From Sphingoaurantiacus capsulatus (GTDB lineage Bacteria > Pseudomonadota > Alphaproteobacteria > Sphingomonadales > Sphingomonadaceae), in the NCBI RefSeq assembly GCF_042648405.1, contig NZ_JBHRXV010000013.1, forward strand, positions 1 through 64,000: 64,000 nucleotides of DNA. The letters run 5' to 3'. Below the pieces are notes generated by a model. That model made no database searches and was not told where the DNA came from. It saw only the letters and a program-made list of their open reading frames with translations. A program made the position numbers and the translations under genes. This document shows, one piece after another, positions 8,830 through 17,144 of the stretch. How positions within the stretch are numbered: position 1 is the stretch's first letter; each line of letters opens with the position of its first letter.

Positions 8830-9213
8830 CTATGCGAGGCTGGTGTCGATGCCGATGCCGCCTTTGAGCGTCAGCGTCACCGGCGTGCGTTCGGCGATGT
8901 CGGCCATGCGGGCGCGCTGCGCGTCGTCGACACCCTCGATGTGGAGCTGGCGGATGATGCGCGCGGTATCGCCATCCCGCTGCAACGCGAGATCGACCTC
9001 GATGCGCGTCGGGTTCCAGCCCTTGCGCTCGGCATACATGCGCAGGGTGATCGCGGTGCAGGCCCCCAGGCTGCCGAGCAGCAGGTCGTAGGGCGCCGGC
9101 CCCTTGTCGCCGCCGCCCAAGGCTGGCGGCTCGTCGGCGGTGAAGCGGTGGGCGCCGACCTCGATCTCGGTGAGGTAGTTCTCGCCCGTGCCGCGGGCCC
9201 ACACATGCTTCAT
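8830..9213 (-). CDS. OsmC/Ohr-family protein
   Basis: 127 residues, slightly short for the family. The pattern LLGSLGACTAITLRMYAERK carries the first family cysteine on the central helix. A second cysteine in the usual CP position of OsmC/Ohr is not present, so thiol peroxidase activity is doubtful; this matches the YhfA-like branch of unknown function. It is the last gene of a short same-strand run with two crotonases and an SDR, 10 bases downstream of the PaaG-like gene, so it is probably cotranscribed. Confidence 0.85.
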   Translation of the reverse strand: MKHVWARGTGENYLTEIEVGAHRFTADEPPALGGGDKGPAPYDLLLGSLGACTAITLRMYAERKGWNPTRIEVDLALQRDGDTARIIRQLHIEGVDDAQRARMADIAERTPVTLTLKGGIGIDTSLA

Positions 9214-9223
9214 CGCGTCTCTC

Positions 9224-10009
9224 CTATTTCGCGCTGGCGAAGTCCGGTTTCCTTTTACCAAGGAACGCGGCGATGCCCTCGCGGCTTTCCGCGCCGGCGC
9301 CCGCGGCGGTGATGCCGCGCGCCTCGCGCTCCATCTGCGCCTCGAGGCCCGAGGTGAAGCTGTCGCCGAGCAGGTTGCGCGCGACGCCGAGCGCCGCCGT
9401 CGCCGAGGCGGCCAGCGACGCCGCGACGTTGGCGCCCTCTTCCGCCAGCCCCTCGTCATCGACGAGGCGGGTGACGAGGCCGAGGCGCGCCGCTTCCTCC
9501 GAGCCGACGCGGCGGTTGGTCAGGATCATCTCCTGCGCGATCCGCAGCCCCGCGAGACGCGGCAGCAGCCAGGTCATGCCCCCGTCGGGTGTCAGGCCGA
9601 TCGCGGTGTAGGCGGCGGTGTAATGCGACGAGCGCGCGGCGAGCGTGATGTCGCCGAGCAGCGCGAGGCTGAGCCCCGCGCCGGCCGCCGGGCCGTTGAC
9701 CAGTACCAGCAGCGGCTTCGACATGCGCGCGAGCTTCGCCACCGCCATGTGGACGACGCCCGCCAGCTCGGCGAGGAACGCCGGCGCCTTGTCGCCCGCC
9801 GCCGCCATGCCGGCGATGTCGCCACCCGCGCAGAACATCCGCCCCGCACCGGTCAGCACCACGCAACGCACGCTCGGATCGGTATCGATGTCGATGGCGG
9901 CTGCCAGCAGCGCCCTGGCCAGCGGCAGGTCGACGGCATTGCCCGCCTCCGGCCGGTTGAGCGTCAGGCGGACGATGCCGCCGTCGCGTTCGACAAGCAG
10001 CCCGCTCAC
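9224..10009 (-). CDS. Crotonase-family protein, PaaG/enoyl-CoA isomerase-like
   Basis: 261 residues with the crotonase fold: the oxyanion-hole segment FCAGGDI near residue 60 and the GAGLSLALLGD helix. Both glutamates of classical enoyl-CoA hydratases are replaced; instead there is IGLTPDGGMTWLLPRL, where the aspartate matches the single catalytic acid of PaaG-type isomerases. I therefore call an isomerase-like activity on a CoA thioester rather than a hydratase. Its ATG overlaps the stop of the SDR gene by four bases, and the OsmC gene follows 10 bases later. Confidence 0.85.
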   Translation of the reverse strand: MSGLLVERDGGIVRLTLNRPEAGNAVDLPLARALLAAAIDIDTDPSVRCVVLTGAGRMFCAGGDIAGMAAAGDKAPAFLAELAGVVHMAVAKLARMSKPLLVLVNGPAAGAGLSLALLGDITLAARSSHYTAAYTAIGLTPDGGMTWLLPRLAGLRIAQEMILTNRRVGSEEAARLGLVTRLVDDEGLAEEGANVAASLAASATAALGVARNLLGDSFTSGLEAQMEREARGITAAGAGAESREGIAAFLGKRKPDFASAK

Positions 10010-10767
10010 TTCGGCGCCATACGGATCGCGCCGTCGAGGCGGATGGTCTCGCCGTTGAGCATCGGGTTGCTGACGATGCTTTCGACGAGCTGCGCATATT
10101 CCTCGGGACGCCCCAGGCGGCTCGGGTGCGGCACCTGCTGGCCGAGCGAGTCCTGCGCCGCCTGCGGCAGCCCGGCGAGCATCGGCGTCCAGAAGATGCC
10201 GGGCGCAATGGTGACGACGCGAATGCGATGCTGCGACAGGTCGCGCGCGGTCGGCAGCGTCAGGCCGACGACGCCACCCTTCGACGCCGCATAGGCCGCC
10301 TGGCCGATCTGCCCGTCATAGGCCGCGACGCTGGCGGTGTTGATGATGACACCGCGCTCCTCGCCGATCGGCTCCGCCTGCGCCAGCCGCGCCGCGACCT
10401 TCGACAGGATGTTGAAGGTGCCGATCAGGTTGATCTCGACCGCCTTCCTAAAGGTCGCCAGCGGATGCACCGCGAACTCGCGGCCGACCGTCTTCACCGC
10501 CGGCGCGATGCCGGCGCAGTTAACGAGGATTCGCGCGACGCCGTGCGCGGCTTCCGCCTCGGAAATCGCCTTGTCGGCGCCTTCGTCATCGGTGACGTCG
10601 ACCTTGAAGAAGCGGCCGCCCATTGCCGCCGCGTGGCCGTTGCCGGCCTCCTCATTGAGATCGAAGATCGCGACCTTCGCGCCGCGTGCCGCCAGCATCG
10701 CAGCGGTGGCGCCGCCAAGGCCCGATGCGCCGCCGGTGACGATCGCTGCTACGCCCGAGATATCCAT
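10006..10767 (-). CDS. Short-chain dehydrogenase, 3-hydroxyacyl-CoA dehydrogenase type 2-like
   Basis: 253 residues. NAD-binding glycines are in VTGGASGLG near the N-terminus, NCAGIAP follows, and the active site is Y-A-A-S-K in QAAYAASKGG. The long insert around the NIL..FNILSKVAARL section and the ending with LDGAIRM resemble the HSD17B10-like 3-hydroxyacyl-CoA dehydrogenases. It lies between two crotonases, 2 bases from one and overlapping the other, which fits oxidation of the 3-hydroxyacyl-CoA formed by the upstream hydratase. The ATG at 10767 starts directly at the Rossmann fold. Confidence 0.88.
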   Translation of the reverse strand: MDISGVAAIVTGGASGLGGATAAMLAARGAKVAIFDLNEEAGNGHAAAMGGRFFKVDVTDDEGADKAISEAEAAHGVARILVNCAGIAPAVKTVGREFAVHPLATFRKAVEINLIGTFNILSKVAARLAQAEPIGEERGVIINTASVAAYDGQIGQAAYAASKGGVVGLTLPTARDLSQHRIRVVTIAPGIFWTPMLAGLPQAAQDSLGQQVPHPSRLGRPEEYAQLVESIVSNPMLNGETIRLDGAIRMAPK

Positions 10768-10769
10768 GC

Positions 10770-11543
10770 TCAGCGGCCCGTCCAGTTGCCGGGGCGCTTG
10801 TCGACGAAGGCGGTCATGCCCTCGACCTTGTCGGCGGTGGCGTTGAGCGCGTGGAACAGGCGGCGTTCGAACACCACGCCCTGCTGCAGCCCGGTCTCGA
10901 ACGCGGCGTTGACCATTTCCTTGCAGGCGAGCGCGGCGAGCGGCGGCATCGCGGCGATCTGCGCCGCCACTTTCAGCGCCTCGTCGACCAGCTCGGCGGC
11001 CGGCACGACGCGGCTGACGAGGCTGGCGCGCTCGGCTTCGGCCGCGTCCATCATCCGGCCGGTCAGGCACATCTCCATCGCCTTCGCCTTGCCGACCGCG
11101 CGGGTCAGCCGCTGCGAGCCGCCCATGCCCGGGGCGACGCCGAGCTTGATCTCCGGCTGGCCGAACTTTGCGGTGTCGGCGGCGAGGATGAAGTCGGACA
11201 TCATCGCCAGCTCGCAGCCGCCGCCGAGCGCATAGCCGGCGACCGCCGCGATCCACGGCTTACGGGTGTTGGTCACCCGCTCCCAGCCGGCGAAGAAATT
11301 CTCGACATACATCGCCGAGAAGTCCTTGGGCTGCATCTCCTTGATGTCGGCGCCGGCGGCGAACGCCTTCTCGCTGCCGGTGAGCACGAGGCAGCGCTGG
11401 CTGGCGTCGGCGTCATAGGCCGCGAACAGCTGAATCAGCTCGCCCAGCACCTCGCTGTTAAGCGCGTTGAGCGCCTGCGGACGGTTGAGGCGAACGAGGG
11501 TGACGGCGTCGTGCTGTTCGACGATCACGGTGGTGTACGTCAT
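10770..11543 (-). CDS. Enoyl-CoA hydratase
   Basis: 257 residues, the standard length. Both catalytic glutamates are present, one in GYALGGGCELAMMSD and one in GQPEIKLGVAPGMGGSQ, so a working hydratase of the short/medium-chain type is likely. The oxyanion-hole segment is FAAGADIKEM. First gene of the Ech-SDR-Ech-OsmC run; 103 bases separate it from the upstream MFS gene, so it may have its own promoter. The ATG at 11543 is preceded by a GGGAGGAA ribosome site. Confidence 0.92.
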   Translation of the reverse strand: MTYTTVIVEQHDAVTLVRLNRPQALNALNSEVLGELIQLFAAYDADASQRCLVLTGSEKAFAAGADIKEMQPKDFSAMYVENFFAGWERVTNTRKPWIAAVAGYALGGGCELAMMSDFILAADTAKFGQPEIKLGVAPGMGGSQRLTRAVGKAKAMEMCLTGRMMDAAEAERASLVSRVVPAAELVDEALKVAAQIAAMPPLAALACKEMVNAAFETGLQQGVVFERRLFHALNATADKVEGMTAFVDKRPGNWTGR

Positions 11544-11645
11544 GGGGCGTTCCTCCCGGTGGAAATGCGCCGCCGTCTTTCCACGCGAGGGCGGCCCTCG
11601 CAACCCGGCTTTTTGCGCGAGGTCCCGGCAGAAGTGCAGCCGGGC

Positions 11646-12899
11646 TCAGCGCAGGCGTTGCGCGACGCTCCAGTGCAGCACGGCGGTGAGCAGGAACACC
11701 GGCGCCAGCGCCATCATCGCGATCGACAGACCGTCGGGATAGCCGTGGCGGGTCGCGAGATCGCTGATCCAGCCGATGAACAACGGCCCGCACCCCAGGC
11801 CGATGAGGTTGGCGACGAGCAGCAGGATCGCCGAGGCCGTGCTGCGCCGCGCCGCCGGGACCGCGTTCTGGACGATGGTGAGGACGGGCGCGAGATACAT
11901 CGAATAGAGGCCGAGCGGCACGACGATCAGCGCCAGCGACCAGCCCCAGCCGGGCATCAACAGCGCCACGACATAGATCGGCGCGCCGATCAGGAAAGCG
12001 ACGGCGGGCACCAGCGCGTACATGCGCCTGTCGCGCTGCCCCAGCCGGTCGACCAGCGCGCCGCTCGCCAGCATCCCCGCCGCGAGCGCGAGGCCGGAGG
12101 CGAGGCTGTACCAGATCGACAGGTCGCCGAGCGTCATGCCCTTGGCGCGCATCAGCAGCGCCGGCGTCCAGCCCATCATGGAATAGCCGACGAACGCGGA
12201 GAAACCCGCCGCCAGCGCGGCGCGGACCAGCAGCGGATCGGCGAAGAAGCCGCGCAGCGCCTCGCCCATGCCGACCTGATCGGCCACGGCCACGCCGCCA
12301 TCCTGCTGGCCGCGCTTCGGCTCGGGCACCACCAGCAGCAGCAAGAGCGCGAACACCACGCCGAACAGGCCGATGGCAACGAACGCCATCCGCCAGCCCC
12401 AGGTCGCCGCGATCCAGCCGCCAAGCGCGGCGCCGGCGGTGATGCCCAGGGGAATGCCGAGCGAGTAGAGCGCCAGCGCGCCGCCGCGCTTCTCCGGCGG
12501 GAAATAGTCGGCGATGATCGCATAGGCCGGCGGCGACCCGCCCGCCTCGCCGATGCCGACGCCCATGCGCGCGATGGCAAGCTGCCCGAAATTCTGCGCG
12601 AGGCCGCAGCCCGCCGAGAACAGGCTCCACAGCGCGCAGGCGGCGGCGACGATGCGCACGCGGTTATGCCGGTCGGCGAGCCACGCCACCGGCACGCCGA
12701 ACACCGTATAGAACAGCGCGAACATGAAACCGCCGAGCAGGCCGAGCTGCGTGTCGGAGAGGCCGAGCTCCGCCTTCACCGGCTCGGCGAGGATCGCCAG
12801 CAGCTGCCGGTCGAGGAAGCTCAAGGTGTAGACGCCGCCGAGCATCACCACCGCAAGGTAGCGCCGCGCGTTCGATATTTCCGCGTTCGGCTCCCGCAT
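11646..12899 (-). CDS. MFS transporter (spinster-like, 12 TM)
   Basis: 417 residues with about twelve hydrophobic segments. The MFS motif A is seen as WLADRHNRVR after TM2, and TM1 has the SFLDRQLLAILAEPVK signature of the spinster-like group common in sphingomonads, where the genes usually sit beside catabolic operons. The start at 12899 gives a short cytoplasmic N-terminus. On its message a TTGACA box is seen at the edge of the palindrome 12950-12972, followed 17 bases later by TAGCAC. It is divergent from the GNAT gene. Probable uptake or efflux of an organic acid; substrate unknown. Confidence 0.88.
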   Translation of the reverse strand: MREPNAEISNARRYLAVVMLGGVYTLSFLDRQLLAILAEPVKAELGLSDTQLGLLGGFMFALFYTVFGVPVAWLADRHNRVRIVAAACALWSLFSAGCGLAQNFGQLAIARMGVGIGEAGGSPPAYAIIADYFPPEKRGGALALYSLGIPLGITAGAALGGWIAATWGWRMAFVAIGLFGVVFALLLLLVVPEPKRGQQDGGVAVADQVGMGEALRGFFADPLLVRAALAAGFSAFVGYSMMGWTPALLMRAKGMTLGDLSIWYSLASGLALAAGMLASGALVDRLGQRDRRMYALVPAVAFLIGAPIYVVALLMPGWGWSLALIVVPLGLYSMYLAPVLTIVQNAVPAARRSTASAILLLVANLIGLGCGPLFIGWISDLATRHGYPDGLSIAMMALAPVFLLTAVLHWSVAQRLR

Positions 12900-12949
12900 C
12901 GCGACGCCCTCCGCTTCCCCTCCCCTTGTGCTATCCGTGCAGGCTGATA

Positions 12950-12972
12950 TTGTCAATCGATCGATCGATCGA
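12950..12972. promoter_or_regulatory. TetR-type operator A (TCGATCGA palindrome)
   Basis: A 16-bp perfect palindrome TCGATCGATCGATCGA (12957-12972) preceded by TTGTCAA. The whole 23 bases recur exactly, inverted, at 25857-25879. It lies in the 85-bp divergent promoter of the MFS (12899) and GNAT (12985) genes and covers a TTGACA box for the MFS side. The nearest candidate regulator is the TetR gene at 13825. Confidence 0.65.
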
Positions 12973-12984
12973 GGATTTGAACGA

Positions 12985-13758
12985 ATGGCCTTAGCGGATG
13001 CTATGGATGTCGCGGACGAGGTGGCGCGCGCGCATGCCGAGATCGGCCGGCTGCTGACCACCGGCCCCGACGTGTGGACCGAGCGGCAGCCGGGGGTGAG
13101 TGCGCACATCAGCCCGCTGCCTTATGCGGGCTGCAACGGGCTCTATGTGTTCGGACCAGAAGCGACCGCGGAGATGATCACCAGCCTCGTCGCACGGGTG
13201 CAAGCGTCGGGGCTGCCGTTCACGGTAAAGCTGCGGTCGTCGGTGACCGGGCTCGACGCGATGCTCGACGGCCTCGGGCTGCACTTCCACGAAGACCTGC
13301 CGCTGATGGCGGTCGAGCCGGACGCCTTCCGCCCCGTCGCCTGCCCGCCCGCACTGGCGCTGCGCACGCTCACCGCCGATGAGCCGCGCTTCCACATGGA
13401 CCTGGTCGCCCACGGCCTCGGCAGCCCGCGCGGCGCGCTCGATCTGGTGATGTCGGAGGCCAATCAGGCCAAGCCCTTCTGGGGCAGCTATGTCGGCGAG
13501 GTCGATGGTGCGCTGGCGGTGACCGGCTCGTCGATCGCCGGCGCCGAGCATGCCGGCCTCATCGCCATTGCCACCGACGATGACTTTCGCCGCCGCGGCT
13601 ATGCCGCCGCGCTGACCAGCCGCATGGTCGCCGACGCCTTCGCCGGCGGCGCGCGGCGGGTGTTCCTGCATTCGTCGGAGATGGGCTTCCGGCTCTACGA
13701 GGCGCTGGGCTTCCGCAAGCTCGAGGATCTGCGCGTCTGGGTCGGCGGGCCCGCATGA
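12985..13758 (+). CDS. GNAT-family N-acetyltransferase
   Basis: 257 residues. The C-terminal half has the acetyl-CoA pyrophosphate loop in the form DDDFRRRGYAAALTSRMV and a final beta strand with LYEALGFRKLEDL, the usual GNAT ending. The N-terminal half is a divergent GNAT-like lobe. ATG at 12985 has GAGGA 9 bases upstream. It is the first gene after operator A, with the TetR gene following after 66 bases, so it belongs to the proposed TetR regulon. Acceptor unknown; an amine released from the imported amide is one possibility. Confidence 0.85.
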   Translation: MALADAMDVADEVARAHAEIGRLLTTGPDVWTERQPGVSAHISPLPYAGCNGLYVFGPEATAEMITSLVARVQASGLPFTVKLRSSVTGLDAMLDGLGLHFHEDLPLMAVEPDAFRPVACPPALALRTLTADEPRFHMDLVAHGLGSPRGALDLVMSEANQAKPFWGSYVGEVDGALAVTGSSIAGAEHAGLIAIATDDDFRRRGYAAALTSRMVADAFAGGARRVFLHSSEMGFRLYEALGFRKLEDLRVWVGGPA

Positions 13759-13787
13759 TTGTCGCTGCGCCGGCCATGGCGTAAGGG

Positions 13788-13797
13788 CGATCGATCG
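13788..13797. promoter_or_regulatory. TetR-type operator C (short form)
   Basis: CGATCGATCG, a 10-bp palindrome followed by TTCAGTCGG, 28 bases upstream of the TetR start. It is a shorter relative of operators A and B and fits negative autoregulation. Confidence 0.45.
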
Positions 13798-13824
13798 TTC
13801 AGTCGGTTCGGAGAGGGGAGCCGT

Positions 13825-14505
13825 TTGTCGCCACCGAAGTCAGGCGCCGCGAAAGCCGGCGACGAGACCACGCAGCAGCGCGTGCTGCGCGCCGCCGTGC
13901 GGCTGTTCGCCGAGCGCGGCTTCCACGGCACCGGCATCCGCGACCTCGCCGCCGCCGCCGAGCTGACCACCTCGACGCTCTACCATTACATGACAAACAA
14001 GGATGATCTGCTCGTCGAGATCATGATGGGCGCGATCACCCCGCTGCGCGATGCCGCCGCCGCGATCCGCGCCGACATCGCCGACCCGGCGACGGCGCTG
14101 TGCGCGATCGTCGAGCATCATGTCTGGGCGCATGCGAGCGATCGGCTGGCCACGCTCGTCACCGACACCGAGCTGCGCGCACTGTCGGGCGATCGGCTGA
14201 AGGACGTGCTGACCTTGCGCGACGAATATGAAGGCCTGTGGCGCGGCGCGGTCGAGGCCGGGGTCGAGGCCGGCGTGTTCAGCACCGCGCACCCGAACCT
14301 CGCGGCGCGGGCGCTGCTGCAGATGGCGACCGGCGTGTCGCATTGGTTTTCAGCGAAGGGCCGACTGAAGCTCGACGAGCTGTGCCGAACCTATGCCGAC
14401 AATGCGCTGGCCCTGCTGCGCGCGACGGACCCGGACGGAAAGCCGTTGGTGCGGGCGGATTTGAACGTGCCTTCACCGACAAGGTATCTTTCCCCTCTCC
14501 CTTGA
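13825..14505 (+). CDS. TetR-family transcriptional regulator
   Basis: 226 residues. The N-terminal helix-turn-helix is typical: RVLRAAVRLFAERGFHGTGI, then DLAAAAELTTSTLYHYMTNK, ending with KDDLLVE. The C-terminal ligand domain is all helical. I place the start at the TTG 13825, with GAGAGGGGAG as ribosome site just upstream; the open frame extends further but would read through the proposed operator at 13788. TetR proteins near acyl-CoA genes usually bind an acyl-CoA and derepress. Shared palindromes at 12950 and 25857 suggest it controls the MFS, GNAT and both large catabolic operons. Confidence 0.9.
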   Translation: MSPPKSGAAKAGDETTQQRVLRAAVRLFAERGFHGTGIRDLAAAAELTTSTLYHYMTNKDDLLVEIMMGAITPLRDAAAAIRADIADPATALCAIVEHHVWAHASDRLATLVTDTELRALSGDRLKDVLTLRDEYEGLWRGAVEAGVEAGVFSTAHPNLAARALLQMATGVSHWFSAKGRLKLDELCRTYADNALALLRATDPDGKPLVRADLNVPSPTRYLSPLP

Positions 14506-14515
14506 GGGGAGAGGG
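14493..14515. terminator. Bidirectional terminator-like hairpin
   Basis: CCCTCTCCC and GGGAGAGGG form a 9-bp stem with loop TTGAG. It lies exactly between the convergent TetR (stop 14505) and CocE/NonD (stop 14518) genes. There is no strong T run, so efficiency is unknown. Confidence 0.6.
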
Positions 14516-14517
14516 AT

Positions 14518-16416
14518 TCAACCGACCGGCTTGCCGTTCAGGCTCGTCCACTGGCGGTCGAACAGCGTCCGCCCGCCGGTGCTGATCCTGCCCGTCAGGT
14601 GCCGCCGTCCCGGCGTCGCATAGCCCGCCGTATCCACCCGGATTTCCTCGCCGCTCGCCAGCAGCAGCTCCAGCTCCGCCTGCGTGGTGATCGCGGCCGA
14701 GGCATGCGCCGCTTCGCGCATCTCGGCGGTGACAATGTGGTGGATGCGCATTCGCCCGCCCTGCGGCAGCTCCATTTCCGCCTTCATGCCGGCGGTGATC
14801 GACACGCCGTTCTTCACGATGTCGCGATTGATGCGGCAGATCGGTTCGGCGCTGACCATCCACGGCGCGCGATTGACGCCGGTCGGCGGCGCGGGCGGGG
14901 TGAAGGCCGTTCCCTCGCCCGCCACCGGCAGGGTGAAGCGGGTCGCGCCGTTCAGGTCGATGCGCTTCTTCCCCGGCGTCGGCCACAGACGCGGGAAGTC
15001 GGCGAGCGCCACCGTCCACCGGTAGTGGTGACCGGCGGGAATTTCATAGCCGGTGGGGAACAGCGCGATGTCGGCGGTGACGCGGCGCTTGCCCTCGCCA
15101 TCGGCACGCACATGCTGCCAGCCTGAGGTGATCAAGGTCGCGCGATCCTGCGGATCGACATGCACCAGCTTCACGCAGAGATCGACGTCGCCCTCCGCCT
15201 CCAGACGGAGATCGAGGTGCGCGCGCGGCGTGCCGACCAGCACCAGCGGCGCATCGAGCGGCACCGAGGTGTAGGTGAGCGACTTGGCGTCGTCGGCCCC
15301 CTGGTCGAACTCGTTCCCGAAGGAAATGCCCATCGGATACCAGAGCCCCGCCCCGGCGCCGACCAGCGCGCGGCCCTCATAGGGGTCGGACAGGTCGGTC
15401 GCGTGCCCCGCCAGCGCCTTGTCGGCGGCCGGATGGCTGACCGTCGCGGTAACTGCCGGCGGCCACACGCCGTCCGAGCACCAGCGCTCGCTGCCCTGCA
15501 CCCAATACACGACATCGGGCCGATCATCGGCCGGCGCACCACGCATCCAGCGGTCGAACCATTGCCGCAACTCGTCGAGCCAATGATAGGGCGCATCCGG
15601 CACCACATCGGGCGCCGCATGCGACCACGGCCCGGCGAGCAGCTGCTTCGGCGCGGTGCATTTGTCGTAGGCATCGAGCATCCCTTGGCAGAGCAGATCG
15701 CGCCAGCCGGTCATGAAATAGCTGGGCACCTCGATCTTCTCGACCGGGATGACCCGTTCCTTCCAATAGTCGTCGAAGGTCGGATGCGCCGGCCAGAGCT
15801 GCGCCGAGATCTGGTTGTCGTCGAGCCGCCGCAGCCGGCTGCCCCATGCGTCGAGCCACTGCCCGGCAGGGTCTTGCAACCCCGGCGGCGCCAGCTCCAG
15901 CGCGACGACGAACGCCGACCAGGCGGCGGCGCCGAGTCCGTTCGGCCCGCCGCCTGGATAGACGAAGTCATGATAGATGTCGGCGGCGCCATAGATGCTG
16001 GCGATTGCCTTCAGCGACGGCGGCCGCTTCGACGCGATGCCGAGCGCCTGCGCGCCGCCATAGGAGGTGCCCCAGATGCCGACATTGCCGTCGCACCAAT
16101 CCTGACGCGCCGCCCATTCGACGACCTCGTAACCGTCGTCGAATTCGCGCGGGTCCCACGCCTGATAGGAGGGGCCGCCCGAGCTGCCGTAGCCGCGGAT
16201 GTCGACGAGCAGGGTCGCGTATCCGGCTTCGGCGAAGAAGGTCCGCGGATAGGCGGTCGACGCGCCGATGAAATCGTCCTTCCGGTAGGGATAGAAGATT
16301 GCCAGCACCGGGAACGGCCCGTCGCCCTGCGGCAGATGCAGGCTCGCCGCGATCAAGGTGCCGTCGGACATCTTGATGGTGACGTGCGACAGATTCTCTT
16401 CGCGCGAGATCAGCAT
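14518..16416 (-). CDS. CocE/NonD-family acyl-peptidase or ester hydrolase
   Basis: 632 residues of the S15/CocE family. The alpha/beta hydrolase domain has the nucleophile motif WGTSYGGAQ and LLVDIRGYGSSGG upstream of it. The C-terminal half is the jelly-roll PepX_C domain, with DLRLEAEGDVDLCVKLVHVD and RINRDIVKNG. Family enzymes cleave proline dipeptides, cocaine-like esters and alpha-amino acid esters. No signal peptide is visible, so it acts in the cytoplasm, after the ABC importer that lies directly upstream. The start overlaps the ATPase gene by 7 bases and has AAGGAGG. It is the last gene of the nine-gene operon. Confidence 0.9.
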   Translation of the reverse strand: MLISREENLSHVTIKMSDGTLIAASLHLPQGDGPFPVLAIFYPYRKDDFIGASTAYPRTFFAEAGYATLLVDIRGYGSSGGPSYQAWDPREFDDGYEVVEWAARQDWCDGNVGIWGTSYGGAQALGIASKRPPSLKAIASIYGAADIYHDFVYPGGGPNGLGAAAWSAFVVALELAPPGLQDPAGQWLDAWGSRLRRLDDNQISAQLWPAHPTFDDYWKERVIPVEKIEVPSYFMTGWRDLLCQGMLDAYDKCTAPKQLLAGPWSHAAPDVVPDAPYHWLDELRQWFDRWMRGAPADDRPDVVYWVQGSERWCSDGVWPPAVTATVSHPAADKALAGHATDLSDPYEGRALVGAGAGLWYPMGISFGNEFDQGADDAKSLTYTSVPLDAPLVLVGTPRAHLDLRLEAEGDVDLCVKLVHVDPQDRATLITSGWQHVRADGEGKRRVTADIALFPTGYEIPAGHHYRWTVALADFPRLWPTPGKKRIDLNGATRFTLPVAGEGTAFTPPAPPTGVNRAPWMVSAEPICRINRDIVKNGVSITAGMKAEMELPQGGRMRIHHIVTAEMREAAHASAAITTQAELELLLASGEEIRVDTAGYATPGRRHLTGRISTGGRTLFDRQWTSLNGKPVG

Positions 16417-17144
16417 GGCGAATCCTCCTTGAGGCGCGGGACGGCGTCGAGCAGCGCGCGGGTATAGGGTTGTGTGGGGGCGCGGGTGATCTGGTCGGCG
16501 GGGCCGGCCTCGACCAGCCGCCCGCCCTGCATCACCGCGATGTCGTCGCAGAGATAGCGGACGGCGGCGATATTGTGGGAGATGAACAGCAGGGTGAAGC
16601 CCAGCTCCTGCCGCAGCCGGCGCAGCAGGTTGAGGATGGCGGCCTGCACCGACACGTCGAGCGCCGAGGTGATCTCGTCGCCGATCAGCACCTTCGGTTC
16701 GGCGGCGAGCGCGCGGGCGATGGCCACGCGCTGGCGCTGCCCGCCCGACAATTCGGCGGGGCGGCGCGTGGCGTGCACCGCCTCCAGCCCGACGAGATCG
16801 AGATAGCGCAGCACCTCGTTCGCGGGCCGGCCGCGCGGCAACGCTTCGGCGATGGCGGCAGCGACCGTGAGCCGCGGGTCGAGCGAGGCGGCAGGGTTCT
16901 GGAATATCATCTGCACGGGGCTTGGGATTCCGCGCCGCGCACGCAGCGGCTTGCCGTCGATCAGCACTTGTCCGCCGCTGAGCGGCACCAGCCCGCAGGC
17001 GGCGCGCGCGGCGGTCGACTTGCCGCTGCCGGACTCCCCGACGATGCCGAGCGCACCAGCCCAGGGCACGCTCAGCGACAGGTCTTCCAGCACGGTGACG
17101 CGGCCGTAGCGGACGGTGATGCGGTCGAGATGAAGCGCGCTCAT
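16410..17144 (-). CDS. ABC transporter ATP-binding protein (DppF/OppF-like)
   Basis: 244 residues. Walker A is GESGSGKS, the ABC signature is LSGGQRQR and Walker B ends in LIGDEITSALD, where the usual DEPTSALD has an isoleucine in place of proline. This is the second ATPase of a dipeptide/oligopeptide importer. It lacks the longer oligopeptide C-terminal extension with cysteines. The ATG at 17144 overlaps the stop of the fused permease-ATPase (ATGA). Together with the fused protein, the permease at 18969 and the binding protein at 19922 the importer is complete. Confidence 0.93.
   Translation of the reverse strand: MSALHLDRITVRYGRVTVLEDLSLSVPWAGALGIVGESGSGKSTAARAACGLVPLSGGQVLIDGKPLRARRGIPSPVQMIFQNPAASLDPRLTVAAAIAEALPRGRPANEVLRYLDLVGLEAVHATRRPAELSGGQRQRVAIARALAAEPKVLIGDEITSALDVSVQAAILNLLRRLRQELGFTLLFISHNIAAVRYLCDDIAVMQGGRLVEAGPADQITRAPTQPYTRALLDAVPRLKEDSPC

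Noticed and set aside
10851..12947. Long open frame on the plus strand (about 700 codons) opposite the crotonase and MFS genes
   Set aside because: It is antisense to well-recognised genes, is Arg/His/Gly/Gln-rich without domain structure, and is explained by the high GC content. Similar shadows opposite 669-2126, 18969-20240, 26683-28995 and 30336-33185 were rejected for the same reason.
12957..12972. TCGA tandem run as a simple microsatellite
   Set aside because: A microsatellite was considered, but the identical 23 bases including the non-repetitive TTGTCAA flank occur at a second divergent promoter of related genes, which fits an operator better.
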